Position numbers and translations under genes: made by a program. The notes under the pieces were generated by a model, which saw nothing but the letters and a program-made list of their open reading frames with translations, had not been told where the DNA came from and did not search any database. This document shows, one piece after another, positions 29,899 to 38,023 of a stretch of DNA of 64,000 nucleotides. Positions within the stretch are counted from its first letter, which is position 1. Each line of letters opens with the position of its first letter. This stretch comes from Kiloniellales bacterium (lineage in GTDB: Bacteria > Pseudomonadota > Alphaproteobacteria > Kiloniellales > JAKSDN01), in NCBI GenBank assembly GCA_028280455.1, contig JANQLT010000163.1:32143-96142 (forward strand), written 5' to 3'.

Positions 29899-30231
29899 TC
29901 GACGGCCTATGCGCAGCCAGTGGCGATCCTTCCACCTGGGTAGCCTTCGGCTTTTCTGTCAGCAAGAAGACCGGCTTCAAGCGACGTGGCATCTGGCCAT
30001 GAGACATTCCCCGACGTTTTGAGGTCGAGCCTGCGCGCCTGCCGATCTCGCTCGCTGCATGGAAGCTCGGCCATTCCGGATCGAGGCTTGCTACCTGTTC
30101 CGTTGGACCGGGAACTGAATCCGTCGGTCTGAGTCCCGCTTGCATGCTCATGGCCGATACTTGACAGGACGCAACGCCCTATGGCTCCCTGCGCCCATAC
30201 CTTTCCACACCTTCCAAGACCATTTCTCGGC
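29899..30231. other. Gene-free stretch left of the IclR gene
   Basis: About 330 bases after repeat A show no recognisable protein on either strand and no terminator or RNA. The GC content is lower and less even than in the resident operons, as expected for island edge DNA. Confidence 0.4.
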
Positions 30232-31053
30232 ATGAGCAACGCCAGACGTCAGCCGCGGTCGAAGCTTGTCCGGGATGCGGTCGGGCCCAGGAACGGTCGG
30301 ACGAAAATGGGTGGCTCCTCGCCGACGGCGAAGATGTTTGCCGTCCTTGACGTTCTTGCCGAGCGCGGCAGTGCACGGCTGACCGATATTGCCTTGGCGC
30401 TCGACGTGCCCAAGACCACTCTCCACCACACCGTTGCACAACTGGAGGATTTGGGGCTGTTGCAGCGAGAGCTCGGTGGCCGACAGCTCACTATCGCGCC
30501 GCGGCTGGCCAAGCTGTCGTCCGACATACTCGGTGCGGCGATGCGGCATGCGCCGCGCCACGCCATACTCGAGAGACTGGCCGCAAGCCTGGGCGAGAGT
30601 TGCAGTCTCGGCATTCGCGTCGGCCACCGGACCGTCTATCTCGACGATGTGACCGGTTCCTCGCCTCTGGCATTCAATTTCCAGACGGGCAGTCACGTTC
30701 CCCTCTACTGCACGTCTACGGGAAAGCTCTTCTTGGCCCGCATGACGGCGGCGGAGCTGGACCGCTATCTGAAGAGCGAGCCGCTGGTGCAACACACGCC
30801 GCGAACCATCACGGACCCAGATCACTTGCGCGCGGTCGTTGCCGAAATCGCCGAAAGCGGCTTCGCCTGCTCGGACGATGAGTTCGTGCTCGGCGTTGTC
30901 GGCGCCGCCGTTCCCGTGGTCGACAGACAAGGTCGATTGCTGGCGGGCCTGACCGTCTCCATACCGGGGGTGCGGATGTCCTTTTCCGACCTGCCCAAGC
31001 TGCGGTCGGCTCTCGACTCTGCTGCCGAGAACCTCGCGCAGACTTTCGACTAA
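30232..31053 (+). CDS. IclR-family regulator
   Basis: About 273 residues. The N-terminal winged helix reads MFAVLDVLAERGSARLTDIA with ALDVPKTTLHHTVAQLEDLG, and the C-terminal IclR effector domain contains YCTSTGKLFLARM and the GLTVSIPGVRMS segment. The start is unsettled: in-frame ATGs at 30181, 30232 and 30307 all lack a good ribosome site, and 30232 is chosen for a typical N-terminal length. It is followed by the aminotransferase/amino-acid transporter genes on the same strand and probably controls them through the dyad at 31204-31252. Confidence 0.88.
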   Translation: MSNARRQPRSKLVRDAVGPRNGRTKMGGSSPTAKMFAVLDVLAERGSARLTDIALALDVPKTTLHHTVAQLEDLGLLQRELGGRQLTIAPRLAKLSSDILGAAMRHAPRHAILERLAASLGESCSLGIRVGHRTVYLDDVTGSSPLAFNFQTGSHVPLYCTSTGKLFLARMTAAELDRYLKSEPLVQHTPRTITDPDHLRAVVAEIAESGFACSDDEFVLGVVGAAVPVVDRQGRLLAGLTVSIPGVRMSFSDLPKLRSALDSAAENLAQTFD

Positions 31054-31140
31054 GGCGTTTTCCGCTCGCGCGGACTCGCGGCACCGGCCCGCTCCCCTCC
31101 CACCGAAAGCAGATCCACTGCCCTGCGCCGTCTCCAAGCC

Positions 31141-31161
31141 GGCCGCGAATCCGGCCGTTTT
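31141..31161 (+). terminator. Likely terminator of the IclR gene
   Basis: GGCCG (31141-31145) pairs with CGGCC (31152-31156) over a six-base loop and is followed by GTTTT. The stem is short but well placed, 88 bases after the iclR stop and before the next promoter. Confidence 0.45.
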
Positions 31162-31203
31162 CGCCTGCCGCGGCCGAAATGCCTGCCCGGGCGAAAAAGG
31201 GGT

Positions 31204-31252
31204 TTGACATATAGTTCGAAAAATAGCTACGAATCATATCATAATATCGAAC
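31204..31252 (+). promoter_or_regulatory. Promoter and candidate IclR operator
   Basis: TTGACA at 31204-31209 is a consensus -35 box; TACGAA at 31228-31233 is a weak -10 at 18 bases. GTTCGA (31214-31219) and TCGAAC (31247-31252) form an inverted repeat about three helical turns apart, overlapping and flanking the promoter, which suits control by the IclR protein. The region is very AT-rich against its surroundings. Confidence 0.5.
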
Positions 31253-31314
31253 AAAACTGAGGCGATGCGGTCCGATCCCTCGTGTCGTCGCACTGTGACG
31301 GTGGAGCATCAGGC

Positions 31315-32712
31315 GTGACTGATCATCTCGAAACGGCGTTCTCCTTTTCCAACCGGCATAAGGACCTGATGGCGCGCGATGCCGAGCACGTGCTCGGGTG
31401 GCGTTATGAGCCGCGCGTTGTCTTCGAACGCGGCGAGGGCGTGAAGCTCTTCGATGTCGACGGCAACGAGTACTACGACCTGAGCTCCGGCATGATGTGC
31501 CTGGTGCTCGGCCACGCTCACCCCGAGCTCGTCGAGACGATCAAGGACATGGCGGGGCGTTTCGTGCACCAGTCGTCCTGGTACACCAATCCCTGGGCGA
31601 TCGAGCTGGCGGAGCTGATCGCCTCGACGCTTCCCGACGGTCTCGATGTCATCAACTTCGCCGTCACGGGCTCCGAGGCGAACGAGATCGCCATGCGGAT
31701 GGCGCTCGGCGCCACCGGCGGGTTCGACATCTGCTCGGTCGTGCGCGGCCTTCACGGCGGCTCGCTGGCCGCCGAGGCCGTCACATCGGTCGGCGGCGCC
31801 CGCAAACGCGGCCTCGGTCCGTTGAGCATGCCGGCGCGCTCAAACAGCATCGTTCCAGCCTTCTACTACCGGGCGCCGGTGCGGGATGCGGACGAATGGG
31901 ACCGCATATCGCTACAGATGACGGATGATCTGATCGAATTCACGACCAGCCAGGAAGTCGCCGCGCTCATGCTCGAGCCGATCGCGGTGCCCGGCGGCAT
32001 GATCGTGCCGTCGAAGAACTGGATGCGCGGCATCAAGGAGATCGCCGACAAGTGGGAAGCGCTGCTGATCTTCGACGAGTGCCAGCTCGCCCCTAGCCGG
32101 ACCGGCAAGATGTGGGGATTTCAGCGCTATGACGTGACCCCGGATATCGTGACCTTCGGCAAGGGCATGTCCGCCGGCTTTGCCATTTGCGGCACGGCGA
32201 CGACCCGCGAGGTGGCCGAAGCGTCGAGCGGCAAGAAGGGGCTTCCCTGGGCGGGCACTTACCCGCAGGACCCCTTGTCCTGCGCCGTGGCCCTGAAGCA
32301 GCTCGAGATCGTTCTGCGCGACGACATCACGGGGCGGGCGGCCAAGATGGGCGATCTCCTGGAGTCCAAGCTTGCGGCGCTGGCGGCCCGCTACGAGTGC
32401 ATCGGCGACGTGCGCGGCGCCGGTCTCTACAGGATGCTGGACATCGTGTCCGACCCCGAATCCCGCCAGGCGGACCCGGCGTTGGCGGAGCTGATCCGCC
32501 GCGAAGCCATGGCCGAAGGCCTCGTGATGATCGCGGTGAAGAACTACATGCGCGTCTGCCCGCCTTTGATCATCACCGAGGCGGAGATCGACGACGTCGT
32601 CGGACGCCTCGACCGTGCCCTCACGAAGGCCATGAGCAAGCGCACGGACGAAATCGACTTCAGTTCCTCAGGGTCGCTTGCAGCGAACGAAAAGTTCCGC
32701 CAGTCGGCTTGA
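31315..32712 (+). CDS. Class III aminotransferase, 2,2-dialkylglycine decarboxylase-like
   Basis: A PLP enzyme of 465 residues from GTG 31315, behind a GGTGGAG-type site; an in-frame GTG at 31282 would add 11 residues. The PLP lysine is in VTFGKGMSAGF, and the aspartate that contacts the cofactor is in LIFDECQLAPSRTG. The blocks YPQDPLSCAVALKQLEIV, CIGDVRGAGLYRMLDIV and MRVCPPLIITEAEIDDV resemble 2,2-dialkylglycine decarboxylase. The glutamine that enzyme uses in its SGQ motif is a methionine here (SSGMMCLVLGH), so decarboxylation is not certain and a plain transaminase is possible. The amino-acid transporter genes follow directly. Confidence 0.85.
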   Translation: MTDHLETAFSFSNRHKDLMARDAEHVLGWRYEPRVVFERGEGVKLFDVDGNEYYDLSSGMMCLVLGHAHPELVETIKDMAGRFVHQSSWYTNPWAIELAELIASTLPDGLDVINFAVTGSEANEIAMRMALGATGGFDICSVVRGLHGGSLAAEAVTSVGGARKRGLGPLSMPARSNSIVPAFYYRAPVRDADEWDRISLQMTDDLIEFTTSQEVAALMLEPIAVPGGMIVPSKNWMRGIKEIADKWEALLIFDECQLAPSRTGKMWGFQRYDVTPDIVTFGKGMSAGFAICGTATTREVAEASSGKKGLPWAGTYPQDPLSCAVALKQLEIVLRDDITGRAAKMGDLLESKLAALAARYECIGDVRGAGLYRMLDIVSDPESRQADPALAELIRREAMAEGLVMIAVKNYMRVCPPLIITEAEIDDVVGRLDRALTKAMSKRTDEIDFSSSGSLAANEKFRQSA

Positions 32713-32786
32713 GAGATGGGGACGCGGGGGCCGGCCATCGCGTTCCCGGCCCATCGCACCGGCTCGACAAGAAAAGGGAGGTAGCC

Positions 32787-33647
32787 ATGAAAATCCTGAA
32801 ACTGTTCTCGATCCTTGCGATCCTGTTCGCGGCCTTGCCGGCTTCTGCGCCGGCCGTCCAGGCCGAGGACTCGCTTCTCGATACCGTCCTTGAGCGAGGC
32901 AAAGTGATCGTCGGCGTGTCCAGCGAGGCGCCGCCATTCGGCTTCATCGATGAAGATGGCGAGCTTGTCGGTTTCGACATCGACATCGCGAAACTCATCG
33001 CCAAAGGGATTTTCGGCGAAGAGGGGCGTATCGAGTTCCTCAAACAGGGCTTCGCTGCGCGTTGGGCGAACGCCAACAGCGGGAAGATCGATTTCGGCAT
33101 TCAGATCACCACGATCCACAGCCAGCGTCCGACGAAGGTCGCGTTCACGCGCAGCTATGTCGATTCTGGCATCTTGCTGGTTTCGAAGAAGGGGTCGGAC
33201 ATCGACAAGATTGCCGACGCCAACAAGGAGAGCGTCACCGTTGCCAATCTTACGGTTCCGGCACAGGAGGAGCGGGCCCAACGGCTCTTCCCCAAGGCCA
33301 AGCTGACCGTGTTCGACTCGACGGCGGCGCAATTCAACGCCGTGCGCACCGGGCGCGCCACCGCCGCCCAGCTCGATGAGCCGGTCGCGCGCTGGTATGT
33401 CAGCCAGCACGACGATGTGCAGGTCACGACGGACTGGATCACACCGCCGACGAACAACGCCATCTTCACGAAGCTCGGGGACTTCGAGTGGTGGCTGGTG
33501 CTCGATACCTACGTCGGCGAGCTTCGCGGCGGCTCCCTGTACCCGGAGTATGCGAAGATCTACGAGAAGTGGTTCGGCTCTCGCCCGCCGCATACCAAGT
33601 TCTGGATCGAGGAGCAGTTGCGAGCCAAGGAAGAAGCGGGCAACTGA
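32787..33647 (+). CDS. Amino-acid ABC substrate-binding protein (family 3)
   Basis: A 286-residue periplasmic protein. ATG 32787 follows GGGAGGT; the signal peptide is MKILKLFSILAILFAALPAS and is cleaved near VQAED. The mature protein opens VLERGKVIVGVSSEAPPFGF with the family motif GELVGFDIDIAKLIA. The ligand is presumably the amino acid handled by the upstream aminotransferase. A long hairpin follows the gene. Confidence 0.93.
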   Translation: MKILKLFSILAILFAALPASAPAVQAEDSLLDTVLERGKVIVGVSSEAPPFGFIDEDGELVGFDIDIAKLIAKGIFGEEGRIEFLKQGFAARWANANSGKIDFGIQITTIHSQRPTKVAFTRSYVDSGILLVSKKGSDIDKIADANKESVTVANLTVPAQEERAQRLFPKAKLTVFDSTAAQFNAVRTGRATAAQLDEPVARWYVSQHDDVQVTTDWITPPTNNAIFTKLGDFEWWLVLDTYVGELRGGSLYPEYAKIYEKWFGSRPPHTKFWIEEQLRAKEEAGN

Positions 33648-33687
33648 CTCCCCCTCTTCAATTCGATGGAAGGGGGTTGCGCTTTGT

Positions 33688-33721
33688 GGGATTGTGCCGG
33701 CGCCCGGGCCGGCACAATCCC
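33688..33721 (+). terminator. Strong intercistronic hairpin after the binding-protein gene
   Basis: A perfect 14-bp stem (33688-33701 with 33708-33721) with a six-base loop stands 41 bases after the stop and 69 before the permease gene. It lacks a T-tract, so it is more likely a partial terminator or message stabiliser than a full stop. Confidence 0.65.
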
Positions 33722-33790
33722 AGATCTTGCTAGCGGCGTTCAGGCGCTGAGCGCCAGGCAATCGTTCGGCCGCTTCTAAAGTGCGGACGC

Positions 33791-34462
33791 ATGGACGCAA
33801 TCCTTGATTTCTTCGGATTTGCCTTCATCCAGAGCCAGCTTCCCCGTTTCTGGGATGGCTTCCGGCTGACGCTCGCCATCTCCGGCGCCTCGATGATCGG
33901 TGCGGTGATGTGGGGCTTGGCTCTGGTCGGGCCAAGGATGTCGGGTCTGCCGGTGGTCGTCGTTCCGATCGTGGCCTACATCGAGCTGGTGCGGAACACG
34001 CCGCTTCTGCTTCAGATCTATCTCTTCTATTTCGGCCTGCCTCTTCTAGGCCTTCCGCTTTCCGCCTTCGTGTGTGGGGTCATCGCCATTGCTTCGCAGC
34101 ATGGCGCCTTCTTGTGTGAGATCTATCGCGCGGGCATTCAGTCGATCTCCCGACAGCAGTGGGAAGGGGCGCTGGCGCTCGGCATGACACGCCGCAAGGC
34201 GATGCGACAGGTCATCCTGCCCCAGGCGGTCCTCAAGGTCGTGCCGCCGATCGGCAACCAGTTGGTCATCCTGATCAAGGACACGTCGCTCGTCTCGGCA
34301 ATCGGCATCATCGAGCTGACGCTGAGCGGGAAGATGGTCATAGAGCGGAGCGGTGCGTCCTTCGAGGTCTTCCTCTTCATCGCCGCGGCCTACCTGCTCC
34401 TCACGACCACGTTCGGCGTCGTCCTCAGGATCGCCGAGAACAGCCTGCGGGCCAGGCAGTAG
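33791..34462 (+). CDS. Amino-acid ABC permease (HisM/GlnP type), first subunit
   Basis: A 223-residue inner-membrane protein. It has the family start FWDGFRLTLAISGASMIG, the IELVRNTPLLLQIYLFYFGLP block and the coupling loop WEGALALGMTRRKAMRQVILPQA. It is separated from the second permease by three bases. The weak ribosome site at ATG 33791 fits lower expression than the binding protein. Confidence 0.93.
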   Translation: MDAILDFFGFAFIQSQLPRFWDGFRLTLAISGASMIGAVMWGLALVGPRMSGLPVVVVPIVAYIELVRNTPLLLQIYLFYFGLPLLGLPLSAFVCGVIAIASQHGAFLCEIYRAGIQSISRQQWEGALALGMTRRKAMRQVILPQAVLKVVPPIGNQLVILIKDTSLVSAIGIIELTLSGKMVIERSGASFEVFLFIAAAYLLLTTTFGVVLRIAENSLRARQ

Positions 34463-34465
34463 CCC

Positions 34466-35113
34466 ATGTTCGATGTTCTCGGCGCCAACCTGCCCTATCT
34501 GATGAAGGGAGCCCAGCAGACGCTGTGGCTGGCAATCGTCGGCGTGGGTCTCGGCACGTTGCTGGGGCTTGTGCTGGGCGTGACCGGCGCAATGGTCGGA
34601 GGCGTCGTGCCCGCGATCGTCACGACCTACGTGTTCGTCATTCGCGGCATTCCCGTGTTGGTCTGGATGTTCCTGGCCTACTACATGCTGCCCCAGCTCG
34701 GGCTCATGGTCGGCGACATGACCGCCGTCATCGGCGCGCTGATCCTCTACACCGGCGCCTTCGTCACCGAGATCGCCCGCGGCGCGGTCATGGCCGTTCC
34801 GAAACACCAAACGGAGGCCGCCAAGGCGCTCGGCATGCGCAAGCTGACCATGCTTCGGCTGGTGATCCTGCCTCAGGCCACGAGCCTTTCGATCCCCCCG
34901 CTGCTGAACAACTCGGTCATGATGATCAAGGCGACATCCTATGTCTCGGTGGTCGGGGTATGGGAGCTGACCTATGCCGCCCGCGAGGTCGTCGAGCGGA
35001 CACTGGCCGCCTTTCAGATCTTCCTGGGCGTCATGCTGATCTATTTCCTGATTTGCTATCCGCTCACACTGGCCGCGCGATACCTCGAGAAGAGATTCTC
35101 CTATGAACACTAG
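34466..35113 (+). CDS. Amino-acid ABC permease (HisM/GlnP type), second subunit
   Basis: A 215-residue inner-membrane protein with [20 protein letters not shown] near residue 55 and the coupling loop [23 protein letters not shown]. It overlaps the ATPase gene by 11 bases. Together with the preceding subunit it forms the heterodimeric channel. Confidence 0.93.
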   Translation: MFDVLGANLPYLMKGAQQTLWLAIVGVGLGTLLGLVLGVTGAMVGGVVPAIVTTYVFVIRGIPVLVWMFLAYYMLPQLGLMVGDMTAVIGALILYTGAFVTEIARGAVMAVPKHQTEAAKALGMRKLTMLRLVILPQATSLSIPPLLNNSVMMIKATSYVSVVGVWELTYAAREVVERTLAAFQIFLGVMLIYFLICYPLTLAARYLEKRFSYEH

Positions 35114-35894
35114 TGCCGACATGCCGATGATCCGCGTGAGGGAGGTCTACAAGAGCTTTGGCGATCTCAAGGTGCTCGATGGCATGTCGTTCGACGTCAG
35201 CCGCGGCGAAGTTCTGGCCATCATCGGTCCGAGCGGATCGGGAAAGTCGACGATGCTGCGCTGCCTGAATTTCCTCGAAGAGCACGACGCCGGCGAGATC
35301 TTCATCGAGGGAGAGCCGCTCGGCTATCGTGTCCTGGATGACGGCTCGCGCGTCCGCGAGTCGGAGGCGGTGATCGCGCGAATGCGCTGCGACGTCGGCA
35401 TGGTGTTTCAGAGCTTCAATCTCTTTCCCCACCGCAACGTGCGCCAGAACATCACGATGGCGCCCGTGAGCGTCAAAGGCGTCGACAAGGCGGAAGCGAA
35501 CGACCGCGCCGAAGCGCTACTCGAGAAGGTCGGCCTTGCCGAGAAGGCCGACGAATATCCATCCCGTCTGTCCGGCGGCCAGCAGCAGCGCGTCGCCATT
35601 GCCCGAGCCCTGGCGATGGAGCCCAAGGTCATGCTGTTCGACGAGGTCACCTCCGCGCTCGATCCCGAGCTGGTCGGAGAGGTGCTCACGGTGATGCAGC
35701 AACTCGCCGAGGAGGGCATGACGATGGTCATCGTCACCCACGAGATGCAGTTTGCCCACGATGTGAGCGATCGCTTGATGTTCATCGACCGTGGCAAGGT
35801 CCTTGAGGAAGGCAATCCGGCAGAGGTTCTCAACATGCCGAAAAGCGCACGTCTGAAGGACTTCCTGCATCGCTTCAGCGCGTCGTTCAGTTAG
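35103..35894 (+). CDS. Amino-acid ABC transporter ATPase (GlnQ/HisP type)
   Basis: A 263-residue ATPase. It has Walker [10 protein letters not shown] near residue 40, the Q-loop in [11 protein letters not shown], the signature [15 protein letters not shown], Walker [15 protein letters not shown] and H-loop [10 protein letters not shown]. It completes a full importer with the three preceding genes and is followed by a hairpin. Confidence 0.95.
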   Translation: MNTSADMPMIRVREVYKSFGDLKVLDGMSFDVSRGEVLAIIGPSGSGKSTMLRCLNFLEEHDAGEIFIEGEPLGYRVLDDGSRVRESEAVIARMRCDVGMVFQSFNLFPHRNVRQNITMAPVSVKGVDKAEANDRAEALLEKVGLAEKADEYPSRLSGGQQQRVAIARALAMEPKVMLFDEVTSALDPELVGEVLTVMQQLAEEGMTMVIVTHEMQFAHDVSDRLMFIDRGKVLEEGNPAEVLNMPKSARLKDFLHRFSASFS

Positions 35895-35897
35895 GAC

Positions 35898-35915
35898 AGG
35901 CCCGGCGTCGGGCCT
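35898..35915 (+). terminator. Hairpin at the end of the amino-acid transporter operon
   Basis: AGGCCCG pairs with CGGGCCT around GCGT, four bases after the ATPase stop. No T-tract follows, so termination strength is uncertain. Confidence 0.45.
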
Positions 35916-36109
35916 CATGGGACCGATTGGGGGGATTGGGTAACGGGGGAGTCGGACAATGCTCCCAAAGAAACGGAATTGCCTCGGAACCGTCGGACCT
36001 GGACCGGGTACGCCGCATCTATCCGAACGGAGGAAGATAGATGGAACTCTGGCGGGATCAGCTCGTCGGCGCGGAGAAGTCCATGAAGCTCAAATCCCGC
36101 CCCTGCAGC

Positions 36110-36375
36110 CATTGAGCCGGTGCATAGCTGCAAGGCGGCCTGGAGACCAAGGCCTCTTTGCAATGCGCGGCAGGTCGAGCAGATCGCCGAAGGTCTTGGC
36201 CGCGCCTGCGGGGCGTCGTTTCGGCTGGAATCCCTAGTCGGTCGATTCAGCGCTCGGTGTCGAGGGCCCACTCCTCTGCGTCTCTCCGTCGTCTGAAGGT
36301 CTCGGCGGCGTAGTAGCCCTTGCGACGACCTTGCGCGCGCCAATTGCCCGAGGCTAGTTTCGTGACCGTTGGCAT
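36110..36375 (-). pseudogene. Tyrosine-recombinase integrase remnant
   Basis: The start ATG (36375) opens MPTVTKLASGNWRAQ, continuing RRKGYYAAETFRRRRDAEEW, the characteristic N-terminal arm of phage-type integrases. A stop follows after 42 residues. In another frame a little downstream (about 36170-36200) AKTFGDLLDL appears, the start of the core-binding domain, so a frameshift separates them. The catalytic domain is missing. The gene reads away from repeat B, which lies about 130 bases to its right, the arrangement expected of an integrase beside its attachment site. Confidence 0.72.
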
Positions 36376-36505
36376 CCGTGTGCACTCCGCCTCCGCGTGT
36401 GCGCTCTCTGTGCGCAGGGAGATCAAAAGAGATCCAAACGTGTGCAGATCTAGCCAATTCGAGGTGCGCACGCTCACGCCCTAGTCCTTTGTGGGATATG
36501 ATAAG

Positions 36506-36586
36506 CTGTTGAAAAAAAGAGCGCATTTATTGTCCGTCGCGCCCATGATGGATTGGACGAAGAATTCAAGCATTATAGAAACTTAG
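36506..36586 (+). repeat. dusA-like attachment repeat B
   Basis: In frame, this reads L-L-K-K-R-A-H-L-L-S-V-A-P-M-M-D-W-T-K-N-S-S-I-I-E-T-stop. It is the best preserved copy next to A; the two share ATGATGGATTGGACGA and most of the following 26 bases to TTAG. The N-terminal extension could be an element-supplied new start for dusA. No DusA body follows. Confidence 0.72.
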
Positions 36587-36605
36587 GTAGGCACGTGTGC
36601 AAATT

Positions 36606-36630
36606 CTGTGCACCAAGAGAACCAAGAAGA
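36606..36630 (+). repeat. 25-bp repeat shared with 56698-56722
   Basis: CTGTGCACCAAGAGA followed by ACCAAGAAGA differs at one base from the copy at 56698-56722. Both lie at the same distance (about 20 bases) to the right of a dusA-like repeat, suggesting that the elements beginning at B and C share an end sequence. Confidence 0.65.
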
Positions 36631-36728
36631 CCCGCGAACATCCAAGCTCACAAGCTCACGAACCAAAAGCTGCAGGTTCAAATCATCCTGCAGTCAGTTC
36701 CAGCGCCCGAAGTCAGGTCGGATCGAAT

Positions 36729-36771
36729 AATGCCAAAGGGCAACGAGTCACTCTCATTGCCCTTTGGTATT
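36729..36771 (-). terminator. Terminator of the LeuCD/hydrolase operon
   Basis: A 15-bp stem with one mismatch (36729-36743 with 36757-36771, 13-base loop) lies 35 bases after the stop of the minus-strand hydrolase gene. In that direction it is followed by TTATTCG. It is the only strong hairpin between repeat B and the hydrolase. Confidence 0.7.
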
Positions 36772-36806
36772 AACGTGACAACGCCAGATGGATCGAGCTC
36801 AGACCG

Positions 36807-37424
36807 TTATCGGTCTTCCAGCCTGTGCGTAAGGTTCTGGCAGGTGACGACTTCGGCGACGCCACCGAGGGCTTCCATCGCGGTTCGATGTGCACGTTCG
36901 TCGAAGCTTGCGCAGCCATCTTCGAGGACCAGGCAGTTAAACTCGCGTACATGAGCGTCGCGCACAGTGGAGCTGACTCCGCCGTTGGAAGTGATTCCGG
37001 CGAAGACGAGTGTGTCGACCTCCGCCTTTCGCAGAACCCATTCCAGGCGACTCATGTAGAACGCCGAGTAAGCGATTTTCTCGACGCTGAAGTGCGCCGG
37101 CTGAAGCTCGTCCACCAGGGCGTGGCCCCAGGAACCCGAGGAGAAATCGCCGGCACGTAGAAAGGGGCGCAGTGCGCGAAGATGGGGCGAGATCAATGGC
37201 TCGCCGTCGCGCCCTCCGATCAGTGTGAAGTGTGTGGATATGATGCAGCCGCCAGTGTCTCGGAAGCGCTTTGTCAGGGGTTGTAGGCGCTTCGCCAGCG
37301 GTTGCATGGTCGGTGCGATGCAGTTCCCACGAGAATAGGCTCCTGAGGGATGAATGAAATCATTCTGTAGATCGATCAGAACCAGAGCCGTTCGATCTGA
37401 TCCGAGCGGTTCCTCGTCAGTCAT
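36807..37424 (-). CDS. Isochorismatase-like hydrolase lacking the catalytic cysteine
   Basis: A 205-residue protein of the isochorismatase/nicotinamidase fold. D18 (LVLIDLQNDF) and K116 (VEKIAYSAF) of the usual triad are present. The nucleophilic cysteine of amidases (in TNVCV-like motifs) is G149 here (TSNGGVSSTVRDA). True isochorismatases also lack this cysteine, so ether or other non-amide hydrolysis is more likely than nicotinamidase-type chemistry. ATG 37424 is chosen because the domain starts right after it. It is the last gene of the minus-strand operon with LeuC and LeuD. Confidence 0.85.
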   Translation of the reverse strand: MTDEEPLGSDRTALVLIDLQNDFIHPSGAYSRGNCIAPTMQPLAKRLQPLTKRFRDTGGCIISTHFTLIGGRDGEPLISPHLRALRPFLRAGDFSSGSWGHALVDELQPAHFSVEKIAYSAFYMSRLEWVLRKAEVDTLVFAGITSNGGVSSTVRDAHVREFNCLVLEDGCASFDERAHRTAMEALGGVAEVVTCQNLTHRLEDR

Positions 37425-37498
37425 CTGACACCTGCTTGGATAGATGAAGTACGCGAATTTGGCATCTAGGCATGGCTCACCAACTCGCTTTCGGGCAC

Positions 37499-38023
37499 TC
37501 ACGAACTGGATCCGCAGGCTTGCCCGCGGAGACGCCGTTCGAGGTATGGCACCAGGCCGCCGTGGCGCACCATGTTTGCGAGATGCGCCGGCAGGGGCTC
37601 GCAACAAATGCGGTCTGCGCTCGTCAGATTTTCGATCCGACCACGTTCGGGATCGACCAAGAGCCTGTCGGCGTTGGCAATCCTCTCGGTCTCTGGGCAG
37701 ACCAGCACCATAAGGCCAAGATTTAGCGCGTTGCGATAGAAGATGCCGGCGAAGGAGCGGGCGAGAACAACCCCGACACCCAGATGCCTCAATGCCTGAA
37801 CCGCCTGCTCGCGCGAGGATCCCATGCCGAAGTTGCGCCCCCCGACGACGATGTCACCTGGCCGGACGCCTTCAGCGAACTCGGAATCGAGCGTTTCCAA
37901 GCAGTGCCGCGCGAGTTCCTCGATTGGGCCCTTCATGTAACGGCCGGGCGCCAAGGCATCCGTGTCGACGTTATCGCCGAACCGCCAGACCCGCCCTCCG
38001 GTCGCCGCATCCATTCCGGTCAT
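37499..38023 (-). CDS. LeuD-like hydro-lyase small subunit
   Basis: A 174-residue swivelling domain of the aconitase superfamily, with the substrate loop GRNFGMGSSREQAVQAL near residue 50 and RSFAGIFYRNALNLGL. The start ATG overlaps the LeuC-like stop (ATGA). With the large subunit it should move or add water across a C=C or C-OH bond of a carboxylic acid. Leucine-pathway IPM isomerase is one option. The catabolic context makes a 2,3-dimethylmaleate- or methylcitrate-type hydratase equally plausible. Confidence 0.88.
   Translation of the reverse strand: MTGMDAATGGRVWRFGDNVDTDALAPGRYMKGPIEELARHCLETLDSEFAEGVRPGDIVVGGRNFGMGSSREQAVQALRHLGVGVVLARSFAGIFYRNALNLGLMVLVCPETERIANADRLLVDPERGRIENLTSADRICCEPLPAHLANMVRHGGLVPYLERRLRGQACGSSS

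Larger units (their letters stand above)
29857..36547. mobile_element. Putative dusA-site island segment A-B, decayed
   Basis: The segment is bounded by dusA-like repeats A and B in the same orientation. It contains an IclR regulator, a dialkylglycine-decarboxylase-like aminotransferase, a complete amino-acid ABC transporter and, at the right edge, an integrase relic. Boundaries are taken from the repeats and are inferred. With a broken integrase it is probably no longer mobile by itself. Confidence 0.45.

Noticed and set aside
35915..36526. A 203-codon minus-strand frame over the integrase region
   Set aside because: It runs in a different frame from the recognisable integrase pieces and shows no family motif.
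36670..36693. tRNA T-arm-like hairpin (CTGCAGG, loop beginning TTCAAATC, CCTGCAG)
   Set aside because: The loop is ten bases instead of seven, and no acceptor, D or anticodon arm could be placed upstream, so it is not called a tRNA.
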